Source: CAZPXH01 sp964591085 (lineage in GTDB: Bacteria > Spirochaetota > Spirochaetia > DSM-27196 > CAZPXH01). Taken from it: DNA of 64,000 nt. The position numbers were made by a program, and so were the translations under genes. The notes below the pieces were generated by a model. It made no database searches. It was given only the letters and a program-made list of their open reading frames with translations, and had not been told where the DNA came from. Below, piece by piece: positions 8,875-17,484 of the stretch. Position 1 is the first letter of the stretch. Every line of letters starts with the position of its first letter. The stretch covers positions 62,001-126,000 of the forward strand of contig CAZPXH010000005.1 of assembly GCA_964591085.1 (NCBI GenBank), in the 5' to 3' direction.

Positions 8875-10214
8875 TGGGAGTCCACACGATGCTGCCAGCC
8901 GCAGTGTTCTCGGGTGTAACACGCGCACGCCGTCGGCTGGGCCGGATTCTCTGTACCGGCCTGGTGCTGAGCGCCTGCACCCAGCCCGTGTTCAATGCGG
9001 GTCTGACGCAGACCACCGCTCTTACCCGGGACTGGGACCCGGTGGGGACCCTTCAGGTGGTGGATGCCGCAGATGCCTTTCTCCCCGATGGCTTCTTCCG
9101 AAGCACATGGTATCCGCGCAGCGAGGCTTCTTCAGAAGCCCGGGGCCTGATGGTCTTCAGTGATGACTTCCAGGTCCTCCGTTTGCTTGTCACCGATCAG
9201 TCCTCCGTGCGGCTGACTAACAGCGGCTCAACGGAGGGCTTCCTCTTGGGCACGCCATCTGAAGTCGCCTACCCACAGGTCCTGCCGTTCTACTCGGGGA
9301 ACAGCGGGCTTCCTGACCGCTATGTGGTAGTTCTTGTTGGTCCGAATTGGCCGGATGGCGACGTCCTGATCCTTGGCGGCGTAGACGGCGCCCCCCCGGA
9401 CACCCCGTTCACAGCGGACTTCTCCATCCTGCACTTTGTGAACAGCCTGGTGCAGGCCAACGAAGACGGCGGACTTCCCACCGGCACGGAAGAACTCTGG
9501 GTGATCGGGCTCGGCGCAATGCGCTGGGGCCTCGCTTCTGGATCCGGGGATCCGGAACTCATTATTCCCCTGCTTACGCGGAACGTGGATGGCGCGGATC
9601 CCGTGCGGAACAATGAGGTCTACGAAGGGCTGCTCCGGGTCCGGCCGGACGGTACGTCTGAATACACAGAAGTGAACCAACGCAACAATTACCTCGATCT
9701 GCTGCAACCGGACGCGGGCGGGAACCCGAGCGGTGTCCTTGTAGAGGACACCATCCGCTATGTGGTGGACTCTGCGGGTGGCTGGAGCTATCTCTCGGCT
9801 GCCTTCTTTCCCAATGATCCAGACTCGGGAGAGGTGAACTTCCAGGCGCGTGATGACCGCGTACTGTACTGGCGGCATAGCGGTCCGACAGGGCCTGCGG
9901 GTGTGGATACACCGGTCAATGGGATAGCTGTTGGATCCAGGGTGGAGGCGTTGCTTCCGGACGGCTCCGTTGTGTTGTCTGAGCCCGGTGAAGGACTGTG
10001 GTACCGCTTCCTGCCGGATGACCGGGCTGTGTCGGAACCGATAGCAGCGCCCGGTCTTGAGGTTATCGGCCAGTTTCCGCTGGACGGAGCACGTGAGCGC
10101 AAGTACCTGGTTCAGCAGACAATCTCCGCCAGCATTGGCGGCGACATCATTGCCCTGACTATCCGCAGCTACCTCGTGAGCGGCAATCAGTTGATAGATC
10201 TGTTTGCTGAGTGA
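8874..10214 (+). CDS. putative lipoprotein, 446 aa
   Basis: Start and upstream stop overlap as TGATG. A signal segment ends in the lipobox VLSAC (about residue 34), so the mature protein should be lipid-anchored. The following sequence is beta-rich with propeller-like units and no recognised catalytic motif. It is the last gene of the forward run that begins with the cyclases, and it converges on the coiled-coil gene with only 20 bases between the stops. It resembles the lipoprotein at 6380 in layout, so the cluster seems to carry two barrel/lipoprotein pairs. Confidence 0.65.
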   Translation: MGVHTMLPAAVFSGVTRARRRLGRILCTGLVLSACTQPVFNAGLTQTTALTRDWDPVGTLQVVDAADAFLPDGFFRSTWYPRSEASSEARGLMVFSDDFQVLRLLVTDQSSVRLTNSGSTEGFLLGTPSEVAYPQVLPFYSGNSGLPDRYVVVLVGPNWPDGDVLILGGVDGAPPDTPFTADFSILHFVNSLVQANEDGGLPTGTEELWVIGLGAMRWGLASGSGDPELIIPLLTRNVDGADPVRNNEVYEGLLRVRPDGTSEYTEVNQRNNYLDLLQPDAGGNPSGVLVEDTIRYVVDSAGGWSYLSAAFFPNDPDSGEVNFQARDDRVLYWRHSGPTGPAGVDTPVNGIAVGSRVEALLPDGSVVLSEPGEGLWYRFLPDDRAVSEPIAAPGLEVIGQFPLDGARERKYLVQQTISASIGGDIIALTIRSYLVSGNQLIDLFAE

Positions 10215-10234
10215 CCGGTGCTATGACCCCGGGT

Positions 10235-12769
10235 TCAGCGCTCGGCCTCGTCCAACTCCCTTAGCAGCACCTCCTGCAGGGTGAGATAGAAGTCTCGGAT
10301 CTCGGCCTCGTCAGGGTTCTCGGGATTCAGTTCTGCCAGCCGACGTTCCACAAAGTCCAGCGGGCGTTCGGTGGAATCGAATGCCAGGTCTGCAACTTCT
10401 GACTGGAACTCATCCAGATTGGCGATCTCACGAACAACGTCTTGTGCAAGAATCTCTTCATAGCGGACTCCGAATTCGCGGAGGTCATCCGAAATTCCGG
10501 GGAAGAAACCTCCCAGGTCGCCAAGGAAGGCCAGATACTGGCCGTAGAAGTTCACCAGGTTGACCGCGCCGCCATCCTCCAGCAGAGAATCCGCCCGCTG
10601 CCGGAACTCTCGGTAGCGCGACTGCAGTTCCTGCAATTCTTCCGCCTGCGTCCGCAGCGCTGTGTTCTGCCGGCGCAACGCTGACAGTTCCCCGACCGTC
10701 TCCGCCGACGCCTGCGCGCTTGCCTCTGCCTGCTCCGCAGCCTGATCTGCTGCGCGCTGCTCCTCCGTGAGTTGCCCTCCGGCTTCTTCCAGCGCAGCAA
10801 CCACTGCCTCGGCCAGCTCTACCGGATCCCCGCCGTCCAGGGCCAGACCGGACGCCAGGATGCCTGCGATCTCCGTAAGCTGGGTTTCAAGCTCTCGTCG
10901 TCCCTCAATGACCGGTTGCATCGCTTCCCGCAACTCCGAAGCTGCCGGAACCCGTCCCTGCTGAACCACAACAGCTGCCTGCGCAACCTCCCGTAGCGTG
11001 GCAGCACGGGCTTGTGCGCCGATGTCCCTCCGAATTGCGGTGAGCTGTGCAATCTCGGTTGCCAGCTCATCGGCCCGCGCGCCAGCCGGGATTGATTCAG
11101 ACGGGGCGTCACCTTCTGCAACCCGGGCAAGCAGCTCCCGAACCCAGTTCAGCGTCTCAGCCGCAGTACCCCCGGTTGCTCGCGCTTCAGCCATGGCCGC
11201 TTCCAGGTCCGAGACCCTGGCTTCCGCCGCTTCCCTGGCCTCTGTTTCAGCACCAAGGCCCGCCTCAAGTTCCGCAATCCGTGCGTCACGCTCCACCAGA
11301 TTCTGGATCTGTTCGTCTACCTGCTGTTGCAGGCTGGCGGTAAGGTTGGTGAGGCCGACCAGTTCTGCGTTGCGCTCTTCAAGGGCCGACTCCCGCTGAG
11401 AAAGCTCTCGCTGCAGCTCAGAGATCCGCGCCTGAAGGTCTGTCTGAATCTGCTGGATGCTGTCAGCGGTCTCCTCTGCGCGCTGCCCTTCCACAAATGC
11501 AAGGGATTCCCGGAGCTCGGGCAGAGTCTGGAGGGCGCTGAGGTAACGTTCCTCCGCCTGTGCGGTTGCTCCAGCCCGCGCAAAGTCCTGCGCCTCGGCC
11601 ACGGCGTTCCGGATTTCGGTGACAACCGTTACGGTTTCCAGGATCTCTGTTGTGTCCTGCCGATTGGCCTCCGAGTTAATGCGGCTTCTGAGTGAGGCAA
11701 TCAGGAAGCGATCTATCCCCTGCCGGTCGGCAACTGCATCCGTTGCCGCGTTGGCCGTCAGGAACTGGTCCAGCAGATCCAGCTGCTGCAGGGCACGCGC
11801 ATAATCCTCTTCATTCACCGCGCGGCGGGTACTCGCGTAGAAACCGGTGATCTGCTGCCCGAGTGAAACGCTCCGCTCGCGTTGGGCAGAGAGTCGCTGA
11901 AGCTCGGCCTGGGCTGCCGTGAGCTCGGTTGCAGACTGCTGTTGCTGCGCCTCCAATTCCGCAAGGAGCTCGGCCTCCCGCGCTGCAGCCTCCTGCACCA
12001 GGCGCTGTCGCTCCACGTTTGCCTGGTCTATGGCGCTGGCAAGCTCGGACTCCAACGCGTTGAGGCTGGCCTCAAGAGCATCCCGCTCCGCCTCCGCCTC
12101 TGCCCGGAACGACGCAAGCTGTGCGTCAAACTGCTGCTGCCGCTGTGCTTCAAATTCGGCGAGCTCCGCGGCGATCTGTTCTTCACTGAGGCCGGCCCCC
12201 TGGAGGCGATCGCGCTCGGCCGCAAGCTGTGCCTGGAGTTCGGACTCCAGCTCTGCCTCGCGGTCTGCTATCCGGCTGTCAAAGTCCTGGGCAAGCGCGT
12301 TCCGCTCCGCTGCAATTTGCTCCAGCTGGCTCTGCGCGTTGCGGATCTCGGCCTCCGCTTCTGCAAGGCTTGCTTCTGCCTCTTCCCGGACGGCGGCGAG
12401 GATTCTGCCCTCCGTGCTTGCAAGCAGCGACACTTCCGCCTGCCTGCTCTCTTCCTGGCTCTCAAACAGTAGAATTGCTCCCCAGATTCCACCTGCCAGA
12501 ACCAGAATCGCCGTCAGGTTGACCACCGCGGCAAGCCAGAACCGCTTCCTCCGGGGACTTACACGGAAGAGCTCAGGCGTGATTTCCATCCGTTGGCGCC
12601 GGGTACGCTCCTCAATCTCCTGTTCAATCTCCCGCGCTTCATCCTCATCAGCAGCGGACATGGAGACCGCTTCCATCTCCGTTTCGGAAGCGGGGATGAG
12701 GTGACCGTCGTCGCGAGCGTTGCGCTGCTCCTCCCGATACCGGGTGGCGCGCTGCAGGAGGCTACCCAT
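10235..12769 (-). CDS. long single-pass membrane coiled-coil protein
   Basis: 844 residues. A cytoplasmic N-terminal tail of about 75 residues has an RVSPRRKRFW positive patch, followed by one TM helix (about 77–100, LAAVVNLTAILVLAGGIWG) and then about 600 residues almost entirely of Ala/Glu/Gln/Arg heptads. The last 120 residues are less repetitive (NFYGQYLAFLGDLGGFFPG) and probably fold. This suggests a periplasm-spanning or scaffold protein, as in other large coiled-coil envelope proteins, but no family is recognised. The ATG follows a TATAAG hexamer by seven bases, so the message is probably leaderless. Confidence 0.75.
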   Translation of the reverse strand: MGSLLQRATRYREEQRNARDDGHLIPASETEMEAVSMSAADEDEAREIEQEIEERTRRQRMEITPELFRVSPRRKRFWLAAVVNLTAILVLAGGIWGAILLFESQEESRQAEVSLLASTEGRILAAVREEAEASLAEAEAEIRNAQSQLEQIAAERNALAQDFDSRIADREAELESELQAQLAAERDRLQGAGLSEEQIAAELAEFEAQRQQQFDAQLASFRAEAEAERDALEASLNALESELASAIDQANVERQRLVQEAAAREAELLAELEAQQQQSATELTAAQAELQRLSAQRERSVSLGQQITGFYASTRRAVNEEDYARALQQLDLLDQFLTANAATDAVADRQGIDRFLIASLRSRINSEANRQDTTEILETVTVVTEIRNAVAEAQDFARAGATAQAEERYLSALQTLPELRESLAFVEGQRAEETADSIQQIQTDLQARISELQRELSQRESALEERNAELVGLTNLTASLQQQVDEQIQNLVERDARIAELEAGLGAETEAREAAEARVSDLEAAMAEARATGGTAAETLNWVRELLARVAEGDAPSESIPAGARADELATEIAQLTAIRRDIGAQARAATLREVAQAAVVVQQGRVPAASELREAMQPVIEGRRELETQLTEIAGILASGLALDGGDPVELAEAVVAALEEAGGQLTEEQRAADQAAEQAEASAQASAETVGELSALRRQNTALRTQAEELQELQSRYREFRQRADSLLEDGGAVNLVNFYGQYLAFLGDLGGFFPGISDDLREFGVRYEEILAQDVVREIANLDEFQSEVADLAFDSTERPLDFVERRLAELNPENPDEAEIRDFYLTLQEVLLRELDEAER

Positions 12770-12776
12770 ACTTCTG

Positions 12777-12782
12777 CTTATA
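12777..12782 (-). promoter_or_regulatory. -10 element of the coiled-coil gene
   Basis: TATAAG on the reverse strand lies seven bases before the ATG at 12769, which places the expected transcription start at or next to the start codon. No convincing -35 is seen because the preceding operon's terminator hairpin occupies that position. Confidence 0.5.
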
Positions 12783-12796
12783 GTTTCGACAAAATC

Positions 12797-12823
12797 GGCC
12801 TGCTGCTCAAAGAGCAGAAGGCC
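12797..12823 (-). terminator. rho-independent terminator of the symporter/ligase operon
   Basis: The reverse strand reads GGCCT, one mismatch, CTGCTC paired with GAGCAG around a three-base loop, giving an 11-bp stem with one internal mismatch, followed by GATTTTG. It lies 49 bases after the stop of the last operon gene (12872). Confidence 0.7.
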
Positions 12824-12871
12824 GTGATCGGTTTGGCTTGGTTGAGCGCTGGCTCCTGGATGATGCCTGGC

Positions 12872-13813
12872 TCAGATCCGAGAGGCGAGACTCCGGTTCT
12901 TCTCATAGGCCATTGTCTCATCCCGGGTCAGCTTGCCCGGTTCCAGCTCCACATCCATGTGCTCAAGCAGAGCCGTGCTGAGGGCAGCTCGGAAGTCTTC
13001 CAGCGAAACGGACTTTCCCGTGAGTTCCTGAACGCTGGCCATGGGCTCCAGCGCCTTGTCCTTGATTTCCGGTGGGACGTAGACGATTCGGAACAGGGAC
13101 TCCTGATCCATAGGTCCAATGAAGCCAACGATGTTCACCACGTACAGGTTCTCAATCGTTGTCAGCAGTATCGTTGCGAGCTTCCTGCCGTTCTCAGCGC
13201 GAACAGCACCCTGGTGCTTGTACCACGCGCCTTCAACGCCCAGTCCTCGGAAGGTATCCACCATGACCGCACCGAGTTTGTGGAACAGTGCATCCGTGTC
13301 CGGGAAGTGGCTCTGTTCAAACACCAGCTGCACGTTTGCCGTGGACTCCGGATCCACAAAGATCAGGCTCCGCTGCCCGGTGATGATGACGTGCTCCAGA
13401 TCCGGGCAGTCTTCCTTGATCTCATTGATGAGGTTGGCAAAGTTGCTGAGGCAGATAATTGCCTTGGCCCCAGAGTCCCGGAGAATGAAACTGATCTCAC
13501 GGCCCTTGTACATGGTGTTGAAGGGCACTGCCACGCAACCGAGCTTTTGTATTCCAAAGAACGCGAACACAAACTCCGGGATGTTCGGCAACATCAGCGC
13601 AACCCGGTCTCCCTGCCGGATGCCGAGCTGCTCCAGGCCGCTGGCAATCCGGTTCACACTTTCATCAACTTCCTGGTAGCTGTAAATCTTGCCCTCAAAC
13701 CGAAGGGCCTCCTTCCGCTTGTACTGCCTGGTAATGGTTTCAAGCGTACGGCCAAGCCCAAGGCCCTCGGTACTCTGCGCAGCTTCCTGCTGCTTTCGTG
13801 CGCGGCCAAACAT
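12872..13813 (-). CDS. chimera: N-terminal third of an acyl-CoA synthetase fused to C-terminal part of a LipB/LplA-like protein
   Basis: 313 residues. Residues 1–147 match the start of ANL-superfamily acid–CoA ligases (SYQEVDESVNRIASGLEQLG, then GDRVALMLPNIPEF, then VPFNTMYKGREISFILRDSGAK) and stop before the phosphate-binding loop. From residue 148 the sequence changes to the second part of a lipoyl/octanoyl-transferase fold: GVEGAWYKH, NGRKLATI with the catalytic-type Lys211, then FRIVYVPPEI. The LipB catalytic Cys position is Pro248. The remaining parts of both proteins lie in the upstream gene, whose stop overlaps this ATG by one base, so the two chains are probably translationally coupled. 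It may reconstitute with that chain; activity is unknown. Confidence 0.8.
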   Translation of the reverse strand: MFGRARKQQEAAQSTEGLGLGRTLETITRQYKRKEALRFEGKIYSYQEVDESVNRIASGLEQLGIRQGDRVALMLPNIPEFVFAFFGIQKLGCVAVPFNTMYKGREISFILRDSGAKAIICLSNFANLINEIKEDCPDLEHVIITGQRSLIFVDPESTANVQLVFEQSHFPDTDALFHKLGAVMVDTFRGLGVEGAWYKHQGAVRAENGRKLATILLTTIENLYVVNIVGFIGPMDQESLFRIVYVPPEIKDKALEPMASVQELTGKSVSLEDFRAALSTALLEHMDVELEPGKLTRDETMAYEKNRSLASRI

Positions 13814-15228
13814 CAGGCGTCCTCCCTGGTGATGAGCCGACGATCCTCCGCCTCACCTCGCAGCTCCTTGCGGAGCACCTTGCCCGTTGCACTCTTTGGC
13901 AGCGTTTCCACAAACTCAATCTGCTTGGGCAGTTTGTAGGGCGCAAGGTTGTCCCTGGCGTAGTCCATGAGTTCCGGAGCCTGCAGGGGAGCGCCCTCCT
14001 TCAGCACCACAAAGGCCTTCACCATTTCCCGCCCCCGCTTGTCCGGCACAGCCACAACAGCGGCATCCGTCACGGCCTTGTGGCTCATCAGCACCTCTTC
14101 CACTTCCCGGGGGCTGATGTTGAAGCCACCGCGAATGATCAGGTCCTTCTTGCGGTCAGTAATGAAGTAGTATCCGTCGCCGTCACGGTAGCCGAGGTCA
14201 CCGGTGTGAAACCAACCATCCGTGTTGATGGATTCGGCGGTGGCTTCCGGATTGTTCCAGTAGCCTGGCGTGACGGTTTTGCTGCGGATGACGATCTCCC
14301 CCTCCTCGTTGTTACCGAGGAAATTGTCGCCGTCATCCACAATGCCCATCTCAACGCCCTTGGCCGGCGGACCGATGGACCCTTCCTTGTAGCCCTCTCC
14401 GCTACCATTCAGGCAGACGCTGGACGTTGTCTCGGTAAGGCCGTAGCCCTCCGTAATCTGGGTATCAAACGCCGTGATGAAGTCCTGCATGGCGGACCGG
14501 GAGAGCGGCGCTCCGCCGGAAACACATTGCCTCAGGCTCTTGGGCATTTGAATCTTGCGCGCGCGGGCCACCGTCAGCAGATGACCATACATCGATGGGA
14601 TTGCCGGCAGGATGGTGGCTTCATTCTCTGCAATCGCATCCAGCAGGTTCTGCGGACTGTAGCTCGGGACCAGGCATGCAGCTGCCCCGTGGGAGAGCGT
14701 GGGGATCATGCAGTTCGCAAGTCCGTAAACGTGGTACAGCGGCAGGACTGCAACAACCCGGTCCTCTGGTGTGAAGTTCACCATAGAACTGACGATGGTG
14801 TTGACCTGGAAGTCAAAGTTGCCGTGGGTGAGCGTGACGCCCTTGGGATTCCCGGTGGTGCCGGAGGTGTACAGAATAACCGCGGGGTCATCCATGGACA
14901 CTTCCTTGGCATCGTAGCTCCGGGAGCCCTTCGCCACCACGTCCCCGAGGTTCACGGTGCCAACGGGTTTTGCGCTGTTTCTGCCGGATCGGGCCTGGCG
15001 TGCAACCTGCACGCCGACCTCCTCCGCTGCCTCGGACGCTATCTTCACGTCCGCGCCGGCAATGATTCCCTTCTGCCGCATGCCCTGCACAATGACCGTG
15101 TCAGGGACCTGCTCGTTTGACAGCTGGTACTTTCCGGCAATTCGTCCTTCGGCGACGCCCGCTCCGTAGGCAATTACGTCAGCGGCGTCTCCGTCGGGGT
15201 TGAATACAAGTCTCCATTTCTTTGGCAT
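13813..15228 (-). CDS. chimera: N-terminal part of a LipB/LplA-like protein fused to the catalytic C-terminal part of an acyl-CoA synthetase
   Basis: 471 residues from the ATG at 15228, which follows a GAGAGG ribosome site overlapping the symporter stop. Residues 1–78 (MPKKWRLVF through EEVGVQVARQ) resemble the first part of LipB/LplA. From about residue 79 the protein is a standard AMP-forming ligase: TSGTTGNPKG (121–130), VSGGAPLS, GYGLTETTS, HTGDLGYRDGDGYYF, and the closing Lys motif LPKSATGKVLRK. It lacks the ANL N-terminal 145 residues, which are supplied by the next gene. The likely role is CoA activation of the carboxylate imported by the adjacent symporter, provided the chains assemble. 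Confidence 0.85.
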   Translation of the reverse strand: MPKKWRLVFNPDGDAADVIAYGAGVAEGRIAGKYQLSNEQVPDTVIVQGMRQKGIIAGADVKIASEAAEEVGVQVARQARSGRNSAKPVGTVNLGDVVAKGSRSYDAKEVSMDDPAVILYTSGTTGNPKGVTLTHGNFDFQVNTIVSSMVNFTPEDRVVAVLPLYHVYGLANCMIPTLSHGAAACLVPSYSPQNLLDAIAENEATILPAIPSMYGHLLTVARARKIQMPKSLRQCVSGGAPLSRSAMQDFITAFDTQITEGYGLTETTSSVCLNGSGEGYKEGSIGPPAKGVEMGIVDDGDNFLGNNEEGEIVIRSKTVTPGYWNNPEATAESINTDGWFHTGDLGYRDGDGYYFITDRKKDLIIRGGFNISPREVEEVLMSHKAVTDAAVVAVPDKRGREMVKAFVVLKEGAPLQAPELMDYARDNLAPYKLPKQIEFVETLPKSATGKVLRKELRGEAEDRRLITREDA

Positions 15229-15235
15229 ACGCCTC

Positions 15236-16780
15236 TCAGCTACCAGCCTCAACCTTGAGGTATTCGTCTACCTCGTCAAAGAACTGGGTTTCAATCTGTT
15301 CGCTTGGCCGCGGTGTTGCAAGGCTGACTCCGATGTACACAACGGTGTTCACAACCAGGCTCAGGATTACCGGGTGACCGACCACCAGCGGCCGCTCGCC
15401 GTTCACCACAATCAGCAGTGAAAGCACGAGGTAGACCACGCCCGCAACTGTTCCGGCAACCGCTCCCTGTTTGGTAGCTCGCCGCCACATCAGGCCTCCT
15501 ACCAGGGCCGGCGACCATTGCGCAAAGCCCGGGACGCTGACATCGGTGAGGTAGAGCGCCATTGCGCTCTGGTTCAGGAAGCTGATGCCCATGCTCAGGA
15601 GCACTATCACAACAACCGCCCACCGAGCCCAGGTGGTGATTTCCTGGTCCGTCGCATCGGGTTTGAAGATTCCCTGAATCACGTCACGGCTCACGATCAC
15701 GCTCGAGGTCATTAGCTGAACCGCCGCGGTACTGACAGCAGCAGCAATCACTCCCAGCAGTACAAACACGCCAAACCACTGTGGAAGCGTGCGTCCAATG
15801 ATGGTCTGGACTACCCGGTCTGCCTCTTCCTGCAGTCCAACGCCGTTTGCCGTGGCGAGTTCCTGCAGCTCCTCAACCGGAATGGTAGCCGGGGCAATGA
15901 TAGAGCCCCAAATGTAGGGAATGATGTAGAAGAACAGACCGCCAAAGATGAAGATCAGCAGCGGGAACCATTTGAACAGGCTCTTGTCCCGCGCGGTCAT
16001 GCAGCCAACCGCAACGTGCGGCCAGGCAAAGGCCAGCAGGCCAACAACAAAGGTTCCGCCAAGGACAAGCGGGGTGTACTCGCCAACAGGGCCGGGGGCG
16101 CTCAGCATTGAGGGCCGATTTGCCGCCAGTTCGGCTACCGCCTGGGTAAGCCCGCCGTCCGGGAAGAGTACGGCAACAGCCCAGATCAGACTGCCCAGCA
16201 GTGCGGTCATGTAGACGGTGCCGAGGAAGATATTGACCCATGCGACCATCCGCATTCCGCCCAGCAAAACCAGAATGATGAGAATGACAGCGGTATAGAT
16301 GGCTCCCCAGATTGCCGGCAGACCGGTGAGGGCCTCAAAGCCCGCGCCAACTCCCAGGGGCTGAATTCCGACGTAGGGCACCATGAATGCCAGAATGCTT
16401 ATGGACAGGACGAGTCGGAGCGTCTTGGACTCGTAGCGCTCGCTGACTACCTCAACGGGGGAAAGGAAGCGGTTGATCTTTGCAAGCGCCCAGAGGCGAG
16501 GACCAAAGAACATGTACAGACCGGCGAAGCCGGCAACACTTCCCCAGATGAACATCACGTATCCCGGTCCCTCGGTGTAGAGGAGGCCGGGGAATCCGTA
16601 GAAGGTCCACGCGGAGGAGATTGCAAAGAGAACAAAGAAGAACATGACCACGACGCCGATGGTTCGGCCCCCGAGCATGTAATCCTCTGCGGTCTTGGCA
16701 GAGATTCGATAGCCGTATGCGGCCATCAGCACGATGATCAGGCCAAAGCCCGTCAGTGCGGCGACGGTAAATGCCATCAT
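15236..16780 (-). CDS. sodium:solute symporter, SSS family
   Basis: 514 residues with about 13 predicted membrane helices. The N-terminal signature AEDYMLGGRTIG and ISSAWTFYGFPGLLY, together with LWALAKINRFLSPVEVV, are typical of the SSS/PutP superfamily, nearest in style to the monocarboxylate and acetate carriers. It would couple substrate uptake to Na+ at the inner membrane. The upstream 77-residue membrane protein and downstream acid–CoA ligase halves support a carboxylic acid substrate. Thirteen bases separate it from the upstream gene, and the downstream start overlaps its end region. Confidence 0.9.
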   Translation of the reverse strand: MMAFTVAALTGFGLIIVLMAAYGYRISAKTAEDYMLGGRTIGVVVMFFFVLFAISSAWTFYGFPGLLYTEGPGYVMFIWGSVAGFAGLYMFFGPRLWALAKINRFLSPVEVVSERYESKTLRLVLSISILAFMVPYVGIQPLGVGAGFEALTGLPAIWGAIYTAVILIILVLLGGMRMVAWVNIFLGTVYMTALLGSLIWAVAVLFPDGGLTQAVAELAANRPSMLSAPGPVGEYTPLVLGGTFVVGLLAFAWPHVAVGCMTARDKSLFKWFPLLIFIFGGLFFYIIPYIWGSIIAPATIPVEELQELATANGVGLQEEADRVVQTIIGRTLPQWFGVFVLLGVIAAAVSTAAVQLMTSSVIVSRDVIQGIFKPDATDQEITTWARWAVVVIVLLSMGISFLNQSAMALYLTDVSVPGFAQWSPALVGGLMWRRATKQGAVAGTVAGVVYLVLSLLIVVNGERPLVVGHPVILSLVVNTVVYIGVSLATPRPSEQIETQFFDEVDEYLKVEAGS

Positions 16781-16792
16781 TGGGCTCCTTTC

Positions 16793-17026
16793 TTACCGAT
16801 ACGGCCAGAAGAAGAAGAAATACACGATGTAGGCAACAAGCCAGAAAATCGTGAACAGAACGCCGGAGAACAATGTCATTGTCATCCAGCCAAATGCGAT
16901 GAAGGGTTCCCCGTCGGCTCCCGCCTCCATTCCACCGATGGCGATGAATACGATGTATCCAATCACCGAGAGCAGGAGCAGAAGCAGATAAATCCGGCCG
17001 GGTCTGTGGCGCATCATTTCGCGCAT
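16793..17026 (-). CDS. small two-helix membrane protein partnering the symporter
   Basis: 77 residues. The ATG at 17026 was chosen because AGGAGG lies six bases upstream. There are two hydrophobic segments (IYLLLLLLSVIGYIVFIAI and MTLFSGVLFTIFWLVAYIVYFFFFW) and a basic N-terminus. Small two-helix proteins such as DUF3311/DUF4212 commonly precede SSS monocarboxylate symporters and are thought to be accessory subunits. The context here matches, although the exact family could not be tested. Confidence 0.75.
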   Translation of the reverse strand: MREMMRHRPGRIYLLLLLLSVIGYIVFIAIGGMEAGADGEPFIAFGWMTMTLFSGVLFTIFWLVAYIVYFFFFWPYR

Positions 17027-17055
17027 GCAGGCCTCCTGATGCAGGTATGCCGGTC

Positions 17056-17084
17056 GGTGTACCATGAGCTACCTGCCCGGTCAA
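17056..17084 (-). promoter_or_regulatory. sigma-70 promoter of the symporter operon
   Basis: The reverse strand reads TTGACC, 17 bases, TACACC, a near-consensus -35 (five of six) with ideal spacing, about 30 bases before the AGGAGG site and ATG at 17026. Confidence 0.65.
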
Positions 17085-17152
17085 GAAATATGAGCATTGC
17101 ATACGGTTGCTCGTCACTTGACCCCGGACCGAGCAGTGTCCATTTTTCGGGG

Positions 17153-17482
17153 GTGCAGGATACTTCGCCGACCCCACTGGACCGGCTGACCGATCCCCAG
17201 GAATTGTTTCGGCTGGTGCAGGATGGCTCAGAGCCCCTCCATCTGATTGACGTCCGGTCTCCGGAAGAGTTTGCCGACGGTCACATTCCCACGGCCGTCA
17301 ACATTCCGTTTCAGCTGATTGAGGAGCGCGTCCCCACCACAGACAGGGATGTGTTGATGGTGCTCTATTGCCAGAGCGGCGGACGTTCTGCCGTTGCCAA
17401 GGCGATTCTGCAGGACATCGGCTATCACCACGTGGTCAATTTCGGCGCGATCGCCGACTGGCCCGGCACCCTTGAGCGCTGA
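17153..17482 (+). CDS. rhodanese-domain sulfurtransferase
   Basis: A single rhodanese domain of 109 residues from the GTG at 17153. An ATG at 17090 is the alternative start; the extra residues there are not conserved-looking. Motifs are LIDVRSPEEFADGHIPTAVN and the active-site loop VLYCQSGGRSA with the persulfide-carrying Cys. Single-domain rhodaneses move sulfane sulfur from thiosulfate or protein donors. It ends two bases before the metalloprotease gene. The start choice is uncertain, the domain call is not. Confidence 0.88.
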   Translation: MQDTSPTPLDRLTDPQELFRLVQDGSEPLHLIDVRSPEEFADGHIPTAVNIPFQLIEERVPTTDRDVLMVLYCQSGGRSAVAKAILQDIGYHHVVNFGAIADWPGTLER

Positions 17483-17484
17483 CC

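Noticed and set aside
12593..15120. Two long forward open frames (about 448 and 440 codons) opposite the ligase chimeras
   Set aside because: They are antisense to frames with clear ligase motifs, carry no recognisable motif and arise from GC-rich codon bias.
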